Shown one piece after another: positions 32,619 to 40,575 of a stretch of 46,805 bases of DNA (positions within the stretch are counted from its first letter, which is position 1; every line of letters starts with the position of its first letter). This DNA is from CAITQP01 sp964533145 (GTDB taxonomy: Bacteria; Patescibacteriota; Minisyncoccia; Phycocordibacterales; UBA9973). The translations under genes and the position numbers were made by a program. The notes below the pieces were generated by a model that did no database searches, was not told the DNA's origin, and saw only the letters and a program-made list of their open reading frames with translations. The stretch covers positions 1 to 46,805 of the forward strand of contig CAZHLG010000002.1 in NCBI GenBank assembly GCA_964533145.1, in the 5' to 3' direction.

Positions 32619-33893
32619 CTAATATTCGTGCATCGACACCTGGGCGTCGATCTTCTTGATGAGCTCAAGGATCACCGAAACAACGATGAGGAGCGCCGTA
32701 CCGCCGAGGGCAAGCGACGTGATGCCAGTGATCGCGCGGACGGCGAGCGGCAGGACGGCGATGACGCCGAGGAACAGCGCGCCGACGAGCGTGATGCGGG
32801 TGACGACGGCGCCGAGGTATTGCTCGGTCGCCTGTCCCGGACGGATGCCCGGGATGAACGCGCCGCCCTTTTGGAGGTTCTCGGACATCTGCTTCGGATC
32901 GAACGTCACGGCCGTGTAGAAGTACGTGAACACGAAGACGAAGACGAAGTACAGAATGCCGTAGAGCAGGCTCGTCTGGGAGAAACCCGCGAGCTTCTGG
33001 CCGATCGAGAGCAGCGTGCCGCCATGGGCGAACGAAGTGATGAGGTTGCCGAGGAGCTGCGGAACGAGCAGGATCGAGAGCGCGAAGATGATCGGGATCA
33101 CGCCTGCCTGGTTCACGCGGAGCGGAAGATATGTCGAGACGCCGCCGGTCGTGGAAGTGCCGCGCACCTGGCGGGCGTACGTGACCGGGATCGGCCGCTC
33201 GGCTTCGCTCACGTATACGACGCCGACGATAAGGGCGACGCCGAGCGCGAGGAAGAGCACGTACTGCGGGATCTGCGATACATCGAACGTGAAGAGTGCC
33301 TGGCCGATATGGCTCGGGAGCGCAGCCACGATGCCGGCGAAGATGATGATCGAAACGCCGTTCGAGACGCCGTATTCAGTCATGACCTCGCCGATCCACA
33401 TGAGGAGCATCGAACCGGCGATGGCGACGACCGAACCGAGCACGAAGTCTGCCATTGCGAGGCCCGGGAAGATGCCCTGCTGGCGAAGCAGGAGCAAGAA
33501 GCTCACTGCCTGCAATGCCGCAAGCGGGACCGCAAGGAGGCGCGAGTACTGCGCGTACGTGCGGCGGCCGGCCTCGCCTTCTTCCTGCGAGAGCGCCTTG
33601 AGCGACGGGAACATCATCGCGAGCAGCTGCATGATGATCGACGCGGTGATATACGGACCCACGCCGAGCATGAGGATCGAAAGCGTGGAGAGCCCGCCGC
33701 CCGAGAAGATGTTGAGCACGCCGAAGAACTGGTTGTTCGAGAGGAACTGGGCCAGCCGGGCGGAATCGACGCCCGGAATCGGGATTGCGGAGAGAAGGCG
33801 GAATGCGACCAAGAGGCCGGCCATGATGAGCAGGCGGTTGCGGAGGCCGCGGTCCTTCCATGCGATCTTAAGCTTTCGGACGAAGGTATTCAT
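32619..33893 (-). CDS. secY: Preprotein translocase subunit SecY
   Basis: 424 residues, the channel of the Sec system. Ten membrane segments can be followed, beginning MAGLLVAFRLLSAIPIPGVD. Characteristic stretches: GVGPYITASIIMQLLAMMFP, GIFPGLAMADF, IGEVMTEYGVSNGVSIIIFA, RQVRGTSTTGGVSTYLPLRV, NQAGVIPIIFALSILLVP and QMSENLQKGGAFIPGIRPGQ. It follows rplO by 15 bases and is the last gene of the rpsN-secY unit, ending at a strong terminator. Confidence 0.97.
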   Translation of the reverse strand: MNTFVRKLKIAWKDRGLRNRLLIMAGLLVAFRLLSAIPIPGVDSARLAQFLSNNQFFGVLNIFSGGGLSTLSILMLGVGPYITASIIMQLLAMMFPSLKALSQEEGEAGRRTYAQYSRLLAVPLAALQAVSFLLLLRQQGIFPGLAMADFVLGSVVAIAGSMLLMWIGEVMTEYGVSNGVSIIIFAGIVAALPSHIGQALFTFDVSQIPQYVLFLALGVALIVGVVYVSEAERPIPVTYARQVRGTSTTGGVSTYLPLRVNQAGVIPIIFALSILLVPQLLGNLITSFAHGGTLLSIGQKLAGFSQTSLLYGILYFVFVFVFTYFYTAVTFDPKQMSENLQKGGAFIPGIRPGQATEQYLGAVVTRITLVGALFLGVIAVLPLAVRAITGITSLALGGTALLIVVSVILELIKKIDAQVSMHEY

Positions 33894-33908
33894 ATGAGTG
33901 CGGAAGCC

Positions 33909-34343
33909 TTAGGCTTCGATGGTGCCGCCGGCCTTCTCGATCGCCTCCTTCGCGGAAGCGGACGCGAAACATCCGGTGACGGTGAGTTTTTTGAGGAGCG
34001 CGCCCGTGCCGAGGATCTTGACGATCGGCATGCGGCCGCCCACTTTCTTGACGAGGCCCTTCTTGGCGAGGATCGCCGGAGTAACGGTGTCCCCTGCCGC
34101 GAAATGCGCGTTGAGCGCAGCGAGGCTGACCGGCGCGTTCTCCATGTTCGGAGACGCGAAACGGTAGCCGCGGAGCTTCGGAAGCTTCTTGATCGCTTCG
34201 CGGAGCGCCGGACGGCGCTTGAAGCCGGCGCGGGCCGTAAGACCCTTACCGCCGCGTCCGGATGTCTTGCCGTGGCGTCCGCCGCGGCCGAGCTGGACGT
34301 GCTTCTTCTGCTGAGTATTGCGTTTGACGTTGTGCGTTTGCAT
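33909..34343 (-). CDS. rplO: 50S ribosomal protein L15
   Basis: 144 residues. The N-terminal LGRGGRHGKTSGRGGKGLTA motif of uL15 is clear, followed by RRPALREAIKKLPKLRGYRF. The C-terminal half is the globular domain (LAKKGLVKKVGGRMPIVKIL). It lies 18 bases after rpsE, the place where rpmD (L30) sits in most bacteria; no frame fits there. The start has the CGATATG context. Confidence 0.96.
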   Translation of the reverse strand: MQTHNVKRNTQQKKHVQLGRGGRHGKTSGRGGKGLTARAGFKRRPALREAIKKLPKLRGYRFASPNMENAPVSLAALNAHFAAGDTVTPAILAKKGLVKKVGGRMPIVKILGTGALLKKLTVTGCFASASAKEAIEKAGGTIEA

Positions 34344-34361
34344 ATCGTACTTCTGTGTCGG

Positions 34362-35030
34362 TTAGGCTTTTGCCTCCTCCGGCTTGTCTTCCTTGACCGT
34401 CGCGCCAGCCTGAGCTGCGCGGTCGCTCTCGCTCTTGTGATGCATGACCTTGGAGCCGATGGTCGCAAGGGCCTTCATCGTCGCACGGGCGTTGTTGAGC
34501 TTGTTCTTGGAGCCGGAAAGGATCTTGGTGGTCACATCCTTCACGCCGGCGAGAAGGAGCATGTCGCGCGTGGCGGAGCCGGCGATCATGCCCTTGCCGC
34601 GGTTCGGCATGAGGATGACTTTGGCGCTGCCGAACTTGGCGGCGAGGTCATGCGGAAGCGACTGCGTCTTGGTGAGCTTGAGCTTGAGCATGTTCTTCTT
34701 GGCCGACTTCTGCGCTTTCTGGATGGCGAGCGAGGTGTCGATGGCCTTGCCGGTGCCGAGACCGACCATGCCCTTGCGGTCGCCGATGGCGAGCGCGACA
34801 GAGAAGGTCATGCGGCGTCCTCCGGAGACCACGCGGGTCACGCGGCGGATGGCGAGGATTTTCTGGTCGTATTCGGGCTTGGCACGCTCGAAGGTCGGGC
34901 GGCGTCCGCCCGGGCGCGGGCCGCCGCGGTGGCCGCCCGGTCCTCCCGGACCGCGGGAACCGCCGAACGGAGCTCCGCCGCGGAATCCTCCGCGCGGTGC
35001 GCCCTGCTTGGTTGTCGTTGTGTCTGCCAT
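34362..35030 (-). CDS. rpsE: 30S ribosomal protein S5 with RGG-rich extension
   Basis: 222 residues, about 50 more than usual. The core has RVTRVVSGGRRMTFSVALAI, GDRKGMVGLGTGKA and GSATRDMLLLAGVKDVTTKI. The first 45 residues are a low-complexity Gly/Arg/Pro-rich extension (PRGGFRGGAPFGGSRGPGGP), which could contact rRNA; the last 25 are a charged Ala-rich tail. uS5 acts in decoding accuracy. Start 4 bases after rplR. Confidence 0.96.
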   Translation of the reverse strand: MADTTTTKQGAPRGGFRGGAPFGGSRGPGGPGGHRGGPRPGGRRPTFERAKPEYDQKILAIRRVTRVVSGGRRMTFSVALAIGDRKGMVGLGTGKAIDTSLAIQKAQKSAKKNMLKLKLTKTQSLPHDLAAKFGSAKVILMPNRGKGMIAGSATRDMLLLAGVKDVTTKILSGSKNKLNNARATMKALATIGSKVMHHKSESDRAAQAGATVKEDKPEEAKA

Positions 35031-35034
35031 ATGA

Positions 35035-35382
35035 TTAGAAGGTGAGGCCCGCGGCGCGCGCTGCGTCCGCGAGGATCTTTACGCGACCGGCGTAGCGGAA
35101 ACCGCCGCGGTCGAACACGACCTGGGTAATGCCTTTCTCCTTGAGCGCCTTGGCGATGGCAGCACCGACAAACTCGGCGCCGGAGACCTTGGTCCCCTTC
35201 TGCGCAGCGTCGCTTGCGGACGCGATCGTCGTCTGCGTGCCGTCGTTGATCGCCTGGGCGTAGATGAAACGGTTGGAACGGAAGACGGCGAGGCGCGGGC
35301 GCTCGGCGGTACCGGCGATGCGCATGCGGATCTTCTTCTTCAGGCGGAGGCGCTTTTCTGTTTTTGCGTTTGTTGCTTTCAT
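35035..35382 (-). CDS. rplR: 50S ribosomal protein L18
   Basis: 115 residues, normal for uL18, which carries 5S rRNA into the large subunit. Motifs: RIAGTAERPRLAVFRSNRFI, YAQAINDGTQTTIASASD and the C-terminal VVFDRGGFRYAGRVKILADA. The N-terminus is basic (KRLRLKKKIRMR). Between rplF (18 bases) and rpsE (4 bases), the standard spc order. Confidence 0.97.
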   Translation of the reverse strand: MKATNAKTEKRLRLKKKIRMRIAGTAERPRLAVFRSNRFIYAQAINDGTQTTIASASDAAQKGTKVSGAEFVGAAIAKALKEKGITQVVFDRGGFRYAGRVKILADAARAAGLTF

Positions 35383-35400
35383 ATCGTCACTTCAAAAAGA

Positions 35401-35937
35401 TTACGCGGCCTTCTTGCCCTGCTTGCGGCGGATGACTTCGCCGTCATAACGGAAACCTTTGCCCTTGTACGGCTCCGGCTTCTTGAGCGCGCGGACAGAA
35501 GCGGCGAACTGGCCGACCTCTTCCTTGTCGATGCCGCTGATGGTGATGTTGTTCTTCTCCGCGGTGACCGTCAGGCCTTCCGGGATCGGAACAGAGACGC
35601 CGTGCGAGAAACCGAGGGCGAGCTCGAGGCTCTTGCCTTTGACTTCCGACTTGAAACCGACGCCTTCGAGGATGAGCTTCTTCTGATAGCCGACGGTGAC
35701 GCCCGCGAGCATGTTCTTCACATGCGATGCGTACGTGCCCCAGAGAGCGCGCGAGAAGATGTCCGACTCATTGCGGGGCTTGAGGATGACGTTGCCGCCT
35801 TCGATGATGATGACGACGTCGTTCTTGACCGCGCGCGTAAGCGCGCCCTTCGGGCCCTTCACAGTGAGGATTCCGTCTGCGAGCGAGACTTCCGTCTGCG
35901 CCGGGATCGGGATTGGTTGTTTTGCTATGCGTGACAT
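35401..35937 (-). CDS. rplF: 50S ribosomal protein L6
   Basis: 178 residues from ATG 35937 (MSRIAKQPIPIPAQTEVSLA); the longer frame overlaps rpsH. uL6 has two similar domains; the first has VKGPKGALTRAV, the second LGFSHGVSVPIPEGLTVTAE and the signature KPEPYKGKGFRYDGEVIRRK at the C-terminus. Start 7 bases after rpsH, context CGTATATG. Confidence 0.96.
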   Translation of the reverse strand: MSRIAKQPIPIPAQTEVSLADGILTVKGPKGALTRAVKNDVVIIIEGGNVILKPRNESDIFSRALWGTYASHVKNMLAGVTVGYQKKLILEGVGFKSEVKGKSLELALGFSHGVSVPIPEGLTVTAEKNNITISGIDKEEVGQFAASVRALKKPEPYKGKGFRYDGEVIRRKQGKKAA

Positions 35938-35944
35938 ATACGTT

Positions 35945-36331
35945 TTACCAGATGCTGAAAAGTATCTCGCCGCCGACGTGTTCCTTGCGAGCTTCCTTGT
36001 CCGTGAGAATGCCTTTCGGCGTCGAGAGCACGAGCAGACCGCGGCCGTTCTTGACGGACTTGATGTCGTGCACGCCCGCGTACATGCGGCGGGACGGCTT
36101 CGACACGCGGACGACCTCGCTGATCTTCGGCACGCGGTTCTCGGCGATGAGGGACACCTCAAGCACCGGGCGGCCGCGGCGGGTCTTCTGCGCAACCGGA
36201 CCGACGAAGCCTTCCTGGGAAAGCTTCTCCGCGATCGCGAGGCAGAGTTTGGACTGGGGAACGATGACGCTCTCGCGCAGGGCGCGGTTGGCGTTCTTCA
36301 TTCCGTTGAGCATGTTTGAGACAGGATCCAT
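35945..36331 (-). CDS. rpsH: 30S ribosomal protein S8
   Basis: 128 residues. MDPVSNMLNGMKNANRALRE at the start, then VLEVSLIAENRVPKISEVVR, RVSKPSRRMYAG and the C-terminal KNGRGLLVLSTPKGILTDKE that contacts 16S rRNA. uS8 organises the central 16S domain and represses the spc operon in E. coli. It follows rpsN by 22 bases; start context CACTATGG. Confidence 0.96.
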   Translation of the reverse strand: MDPVSNMLNGMKNANRALRESVIVPQSKLCLAIAEKLSQEGFVGPVAQKTRRGRPVLEVSLIAENRVPKISEVVRVSKPSRRMYAGVHDIKSVKNGRGLLVLSTPKGILTDKEARKEHVGGEILFSIW

Positions 36332-36353
36332 AGTGATGTTGGTTAGCGAACGA

Positions 36354-36539
36354 TTACCAGCTGGACTTGCGCACGCCCGGAATCATGCCTTCGTTGGCAA
36401 GTTCGCGGAAGCAGATGCGGCAGAGACCGAAGTCGCGCATGAATGCGCGGCCGCGGCCGCATTTGAAGCAGCGGTTTTTCGACCGAGTGGAAAACTTAGG
36501 CTCGCGCGTAGCGCGGTATTTTGTTGATGTCTTTGCCAT
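36354..36539 (-). CDS. rpsN: 30S ribosomal protein S14, zinc type
   Basis: 61 residues. A short uS14 of the zinc-ribbon kind: Cys24-x2-Cys27 (CFKC) and Cys40-x2-Cys43 (CRIC), with the end LANEGMIPGVRKSSW that matches the family. The gene is the first of the downstream half of the split spc cluster and has its own promoter and a leader of about 110 nt, which makes it a likely point of control. Confidence 0.97.
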   Translation of the reverse strand: MAKTSTKYRATREPKFSTRSKNRCFKCGRGRAFMRDFGLCRICFRELANEGMIPGVRKSSW

Positions 36540-36652
36540 AGTTGATTAAAAAGAGGCCCGGCCGGACCGTATCACGCTCCATTCCTGCATTTCCCTTGCG
36601 AAACAAGGAAATAAAGGAGAAAAGCGGACGTTTCCGGCACTAAACTGCCTCG
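36540..36652 (-). promoter_or_regulatory. rpsN leader (5' UTR)
   Basis: About 110 transcribed bases before rpsN. They can form a hairpin TTTCCTTG...CAAGGGAAA and a GC-rich one around GGTCCGGCCGGGCC close to the start. This is the longest leader in the ribosomal cluster and may carry ribosomal-protein feedback control (inference). Confidence 0.4.
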
Positions 36653-36658
36653 GCAATC

Positions 36659-36686
36659 ATATTAGCAGATTTTATAGTCCTGTCAA
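36659..36686 (-). promoter_or_regulatory. Promoter of the rpsN-secY unit
   Basis: Minus strand perfect TTGACA (36681-36686), 16-base spacer, TAATAT (36659-36664). It lies in the gap behind truB and marks a new start of transcription within what is one operon in most bacteria. Confidence 0.7.
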
Positions 36687-36697
36687 TAAACTACGTG

Positions 36698-37432
36698 TCA
36701 TGCGGACTCCCCTATTTCCGTGCGGACGAGCGAGTAGAGACAAGCGCCCGTGCCGAGGGCTCGGCCGAGGTCTTCGGCGAGCTGACGGACATAGAAGCCG
36801 CTGCCGGTCTTGAGCGTCACCGAGACCAATGGGAGCTTTTCGGGCAAGTCCAGGGAAGACCAGCCGTGGGCGATTTCCGCCAGGCGGAAATCGCCCGTCA
36901 CCGCCGACACCACTTCCCCGACGCGCGTCAGCAGATCTTCGCGGGAGACGTCTTCAAGCGTCAGATCATCGTAGGCGCGGAGCGTCACCTCGTGTTCCGG
37001 GAGATCGACCGAATTGCCGAGGCGCGTATGCGTATGGAGCTGCGTTCCATCCACGGTCTTAGACGAGTACGGCGGATATTTCTGTGTGCGCGTGCCAAGC
37101 TGCGATTCGAAAAACGCCGTAATGGCCGCGCCGATCGCCTTCGGCTCAGCGCTCGCGCCGCCAAGCACGGGCACACCGAGCAGATCGAAGCTGTCCGTCG
37201 AGACACCAAGCACGATCTCGGCAAGATACGTCTTGTCGAGCCCCGAGTACTCATCCTTGTTCTTGCATTCGTCGCCGGCGAGGATGATGAGCACGCCTTC
37301 GGCCGCCGGATCAAGCCGGCCCGCATAGGTCATCGGCACGTCCGCCGCGATCCCCTCCTCGGCGCGCAGCCGCTCGAGCGCTTCGAGCGGCGTCTCACCG
37401 AGCGATTTCCAAACGGTATGTCTTTTCTCCAT
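36698..37432 (-). CDS. truB: tRNA pseudouridine(55) synthase TruB
   Basis: 244 residues. Catalytic Asp41 in YAGRLDPAAEGVLIIL, then LDKTYLAEIVLGVSTDSFDL, the QKYPPYSSKTVDGTQLHTHT block and the C-terminal VTLKTGSGFYVRQLAEDLGR typical of TruB, which makes pseudouridine 55 in the tRNA T-loop. The usual N-terminal opening (GxLxxxKPxG) is reduced. Placed after gmk in the segment that splits the spc genes. A perfect 13-bp inverted repeat lies in its coding sequence at 36868-36896. Confidence 0.94.
   Translation of the reverse strand: MEKRHTVWKSLGETPLEALERLRAEEGIAADVPMTYAGRLDPAAEGVLIILAGDECKNKDEYSGLDKTYLAEIVLGVSTDSFDLLGVPVLGGASAEPKAIGAAITAFFESQLGTRTQKYPPYSSKTVDGTQLHTHTRLGNSVDLPEHEVTLRAYDDLTLEDVSREDLLTRVGEVVSAVTGDFRLAEIAHGWSSLDLPEKLPLVSVTLKTGSGFYVRQLAEDLGRALGTGACLYSLVRTEIGESA
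36868..36896. repeat. Perfect 13-bp inverted repeat inside truB
   Basis: GGGCGATTTCCGC / GCGGAAATCGCCC with a 3-base loop, encoding the segment around TGDFRLAEIAHG. It would form a very stable hairpin in the mRNA. Confidence 0.8.
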
Positions 37433-37446
37433 ATGCGAATACGAAC

Positions 37447-38010
37447 CTAGCGTAGAAATTTCTCGAGGGCACGGCGTGTCTCTTCGACCGCCGTCTCAAG
37501 GTCGATGTTATGCACCACGACGTCTGCCTTGTCGGCATAGGTCATCTCTTCCGGGAAACGATCGATACGGACCTGGATCGACTCCGGCGAATCAGTGGCG
37601 CGAGCCTTGAGGCGCGAGATGATGATCTCCGTCGGCGCCGACACGAAGATCATGAGCGCGCGCTCGCCGAACTGCTGCTTGAGATTCCACGCACCCTTCA
37701 CGTCGATGTCGAAGACCGGCGTCTTGCCGAGCGCAGCGAGGCGGTCGAACTCGCGACGGAGCGTGCCGTAATACCGGCCCGGATACACCTCTTCCCACTC
37801 GACGAATTCGCCCGCGGCGGCCATCTCTTTGAATTGCCCGGTCGAGACAAAGTGATATTCAACACCGTCCCGCTCCGTGCCGCGCGGTTCGCGGTTCGTC
37901 GCGCTGATCGAAAACGCAAGCTCGGGAAAAAGCGCCATCATGCGCCTGGTGATGGTCGTCTTGCCCGCACCCGACGGCGCGCAGAAGATCACGAGCTTGG
38001 GTTCCTGCAT
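37447..38010 (-). CDS. gmk: Guanylate kinase
   Basis: 187 residues from ATG 38010 (MQEPKLVIFCAPSGAGKTTI); further upstream codons lie in the terminator of the preceding gene. P-loop APSGAGKT at 11-18; the GMP site TNREPRGTERDGVEYHFVST; FVEWEEVYPGRYYGTLRREF; and FDIDVKGAWNLKQQF. It phosphorylates GMP to GDP. It lies 14 bases before truB on the same strand; the two form a short unit between rplE and rpsN. Confidence 0.96.
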   Translation of the reverse strand: MQEPKLVIFCAPSGAGKTTITRRMMALFPELAFSISATNREPRGTERDGVEYHFVSTGQFKEMAAAGEFVEWEEVYPGRYYGTLRREFDRLAALGKTPVFDIDVKGAWNLKQQFGERALMIFVSAPTEIIISRLKARATDSPESIQVRIDRFPEEMTYADKADVVVHNIDLETAVEETRRALEKFLR

Positions 38011-38050
38011 ATGGACACACACTACCATATGCATCCAAAAAAATCCCGGA

Positions 38051-38080
38051 CAAAAAACCGCACCCTCAAGGATGCGGTTA
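38051..38080 (-). terminator. Terminator after the 263-residue membrane-anchored gene
   Basis: Minus strand AACCGCATCC-TTGA-GGGTGCGGTT, a 10-bp stem (one G-T), followed by a T-run TTTT. It separates this gene from gmk. Confidence 0.88.
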
Positions 38081-38089
38081 CTGCTGCAA

Positions 38090-38881
38090 TCACACATGCG
38101 GCACATGGAAATGTTCGAACGGCACGTGCTGGTTTTGCCACCGATTCGTCAATTCTTCAAAAAATTGACCTTGCGGTGCAAGTGTAGCCAGAGCGGCTTT
38201 AAACTGCTCGGGATGCGGTCCGTCTGGAAGATTCTTCCATGCATCGAGCTGCTTATTCCACAATAGTTTATTCAGGCTGTTTATTGCGCTGCTATGCACT
38301 CGAACAATTTTTTCTGAGTAATACAGGACCAATACAGTGTCGAGAAACGCGACTATTTCTTTGAGCTGCAGCAAGGTATCTGTACCGAAACCGGCAGGAT
38401 GTGAAGTTATTCTCGCCATGAGCTGGTCATATGCGGGAGATTCACAAAACCCCCGAACACGGTGGCCAATCAGCACGTACAGTTCCTTGCGAGCAGTGGA
38501 ACATTCCTTACTGCTGCCTGATATGACTTCAATGAATTCCGCAAATTCTTTACGGGAGGACTCCGCGAACACCGTCCGTTTGTCTTGAGAAAAACGTTCT
38601 AACTCGGCGACCACATCTTCGGAGAGTTGCCTGAATGCCAGGGAGCGCCGATATCGAGCATAGTCCGTGAGCAGATACAAACGGCTGGAAAGAACCATAC
38701 TCTTCCACAAAAAGAAACTGGCGTTGTTCACCGCGTCGCCAAAAGAATTGAGCGGACGATTTTTCTGCAGCTGCGACCGAGCTACGCTACGCTTATACCA
38801 ATACGTGATCGAGGCTATGATGAGTATCCCAAGGACCATTCCGGCCCATGACCCTGTGAAGAACAGTATGAAATTTTCCAT
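38090..38881 (-). CDS. Hypothetical membrane-anchored protein inserted in the ribosomal cluster
   Basis: 263 residues from ATG 38881 (MENFILFFTGSWAGMVLGIL), context TCCATATGG. One N-terminal membrane helix (about 12-32), a basic patch (YWYKRSVARSQLQKNRPLNS) and a long mostly helical cytoplasmic part (FLWKSMVLSSRLYLLTDYAR, ELERFSQDKRTVFAESSRKE). Not recognised. The base composition is clearly more AT-rich than the ribosomal genes on both sides, and it is bounded by a hairpin upstream and a terminator downstream, so it looks like an inserted cassette. Confidence 0.75.
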   Translation of the reverse strand: MENFILFFTGSWAGMVLGILIIASITYWYKRSVARSQLQKNRPLNSFGDAVNNASFFLWKSMVLSSRLYLLTDYARYRRSLAFRQLSEDVVAELERFSQDKRTVFAESSRKEFAEFIEVISGSSKECSTARKELYVLIGHRVRGFCESPAYDQLMARITSHPAGFGTDTLLQLKEIVAFLDTVLVLYYSEKIVRVHSSAINSLNKLLWNKQLDAWKNLPDGPHPEQFKAALATLAPQGQFFEELTNRWQNQHVPFEHFHVPHV

Positions 38882-38931
38882 ATGTACGTGTTTTTGTTTG
38901 CACGAAAAATACACTATTTTTTCCCATACGG

Positions 38932-38962
38932 CAAGAGCCGCGCCCGAAGGGCGCGGCTCTTG
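38932..38962. terminator. GC-rich hairpin after rplE
   Basis: Thirteen-bp stem CAAGAGCCGCGCC/GGCGCGGCTCTTG with a 5-base loop, 12 bases after the rplE stop. The minus strand has no T-run directly after it; the plus strand does (TGTTTTCGTTCTTT). It may act as a terminator, processing site or 3' end stabiliser. Confidence 0.55.
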
Positions 38963-38974
38963 TGTTTTCGTTCT

Positions 38975-39529
38975 TTATTTCTTGTCGCCGTCTGCCGACT
39001 TGAACGGCACGCCGAGGAGTTCGAAGAATGCCTGACCTTCGGCCTGAGTCTTGGCCGAGGAGACGAGCGTCACCGCGAGGCCGAAGACATCCTTGATGTC
39101 TTCATCCGCGGTCTCCGGGAAGATCGTGTGCTCCTTGATGCCGAGCGTGAGGTTGCCGATGGCGTCCACCGCGGTGCGGTTGAAGCCGCGGAAGTCCTTC
39201 GTGCGCGGAACTGCGATGTTGAAGAACTTCTCGAGGAAGGCGTACATGCGCGGACCCCGGAGCGTGACCGTGAGGCCGACCGGGTCGCCCTGGCGGATCT
39301 TGAACGAGGCGATCGACTGCTTCGCGCCGCGGAGCGCCGGCTTCTGGCCGGTGATCTTGGTGAGGCGGTCGGCAACGAGCTCGTTGCGCTTCGGGTCGCG
39401 CTTCATGGCGCCGCCCGTGCCGGACGAGACGTTGACCTTGAGCAGGCGCGGTGCGGCCATCACGTTCTGGTAGCCGAACTTTCCCTTGAGGGTCTCGTAC
39501 GATTTCTGTGCTTTTTCTTTGACGGTCAT
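38975..39529 (-). CDS. rplE: 50S ribosomal protein L5
   Basis: 184 residues, normal for uL5, which binds 5S rRNA. Motifs: NVMAAPRLLKVNVSSGTGGA, ITGQKPALRGAKQSIASFKI, QGDPVGLTVTLRGPRMYAFL and FRGFNRTAVDAIGNLTLGIK. Last gene of the rpsS-rplE unit, 67 bases after rplX. In most bacteria rpsN follows directly; here three unrelated genes and a promoter intervene. Confidence 0.97.
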   Translation of the reverse strand: MTVKEKAQKSYETLKGKFGYQNVMAAPRLLKVNVSSGTGGAMKRDPKRNELVADRLTKITGQKPALRGAKQSIASFKIRQGDPVGLTVTLRGPRMYAFLEKFFNIAVPRTKDFRGFNRTAVDAIGNLTLGIKEHTIFPETADEDIKDVFGLAVTLVSSAKTQAEGQAFFELLGVPFKSADGDKK

Positions 39530-39596
39530 AGTGTGTGGAGGATTCAGGTCGAGGGCATCCCCCTCACCTGGTACCTTGTTAGTTTCTAAACGAGGG

Positions 39597-39902
39597 CTAG
39601 ATTTCCTGGCCGCTCTTCTTTGCGACGCGGACTTTCTTGCCGTTCACGTCCTTGGCGCCGATGCGGGTCGGCTTGCCGGACTTCGGATCGATGAGCGCGA
39701 CATTGGAGCGGTTCATCGGATGCGCCATGTCGACAATCTGGCCCTTGCCGCCGCGAGTCTTGGCGCGCATGTGGCGCTTCTTCATGTTGAGGCCCTCGAC
39801 GAGGACGCGGTTCTCTTTCGGGAAGACGGACAGGACCTGGCCTTTCTTGCCGGCGTCCTTGCCCTTCGTCACGATAACAGTGTCTCCTTTCTTGATGTTC
39901 AT
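39597..39902 (-). CDS. rplX: 50S ribosomal protein L24
   Basis: 101 residues from ATG 39902 (MNIKKGDTVIVTKGKDAGKK); the longer frame overlaps rplN. KOW motif KGDTVIVTKGKDAGKKGQVL, then VLVEGLNMKKRHMRAKTRGG and the C-terminal strand region. uL24 is an early assembly initiator on 23S rRNA. Start 4 bases after rplN. Confidence 0.96.
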   Translation of the reverse strand: MNIKKGDTVIVTKGKDAGKKGQVLSVFPKENRVLVEGLNMKKRHMRAKTRGGKGQIVDMAHPMNRSNVALIDPKSGKPTRIGAKDVNGKKVRVAKKSGQEI

Positions 39903-39906
39903 GGCA

Positions 39907-40284
39907 TTAAATGACCTCCGGCGCGAGGGAGATGATCTTCTGGTAACCGCGCTCGGCGAGCTCGCGCGGGATCGGGCCGAAGATGCGGCCGGCGATCGGC
40001 TCGAACTTCTGCTTGCCCGTGCCCACGAGCACGACGGCGTTGTCGTCGAACGAGATGTACGATCCGTCCTTGCGGCGCATCGGCTCGCGCTGGCGGACGA
40101 CGACGGCGCGGTGGACGCCTTTCTTCTTGACGCCCTTGCGCGGCTCGGCGATCTGGACCGAGACGATGACGAGATCGCCGATCTCGGCATAGCGGCGCTT
40201 CGAGGAGCCGAGCACCTTGAACACGCGGCCGATCTTGCCGCCGGCGTTGTCTGCGATCTTCACGATGGACTGTGGCTGAATCAT
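39907..40284 (-). CDS. rplN: 50S ribosomal protein L14
   Basis: 125 residues. MIQPQSIVKIADNAGGKIGR, VFKVLGSSKRRYAEIGDLVI, VRQREPMRRKDGSYISFDDN and RIFGPIPRELAERGYQKIIS cover the whole uL14 family. uL14 forms an intersubunit bridge. Start 21 bases after rpsQ; context ACCTATG. Confidence 0.97.
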   Translation of the reverse strand: MIQPQSIVKIADNAGGKIGRVFKVLGSSKRRYAEIGDLVIVSVQIAEPRKGVKKKGVHRAVVVRQREPMRRKDGSYISFDDNAVVLVGTGKQKFEPIAGRIFGPIPRELAERGYQKIISLAPEVI

Positions 40285-40305
40285 AGGTTACTTCTCGAAC
40301 GTTGC

Positions 40306-40566
40306 TTACTCGGTGACGAGGGTGAAGCGCTTGTCCTTGGAGATCGGGCGAGTCTCGGCGATATTGACGGTCTCGCCGACCTTTGCCGCGCCGTTCTCGT
40401 CGTGGACTTTGTACTTCTTGGTGATCTTCTGGTACTTCTGGTACTTCGGGTGCTTCACGTAGCGGGTGACCGCCACGGTGACCGTCTTCTGCATTGCGGC
40501 CTTGACGACGGTGCCGGAGAGCACGGTTCCCTTCTTGGATTCGGTTGTGGTTTTCTTGGTTGCCAT
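40306..40566 (-). CDS. rpsQ: 30S ribosomal protein S17
   Basis: 86 residues. A short basic extension (ATKKTTTESKKG) precedes the uS17 core: GTVVKAAMQKTVTVAVTRYV, KHPKYQKYQKITKKYKVHDE and AETRPISKDKRFTLV. It starts 9 bases after rplP; rpmC (L29), which normally sits between them, is absent. Start context GCATATG. Confidence 0.96.
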   Translation of the reverse strand: MATKKTTTESKKGTVLSGTVVKAAMQKTVTVAVTRYVKHPKYQKYQKITKKYKVHDENGAAKVGETVNIAETRPISKDKRFTLVTE

Positions 40567-40575
40567 ATGCTTGCT

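Noticed and set aside
32628..35045. 805-codon plus-strand frame opposite secY, rplO and rpsE
   Set aside because: Spans three certain genes on the other strand; composition is that of antisense GC-rich DNA.
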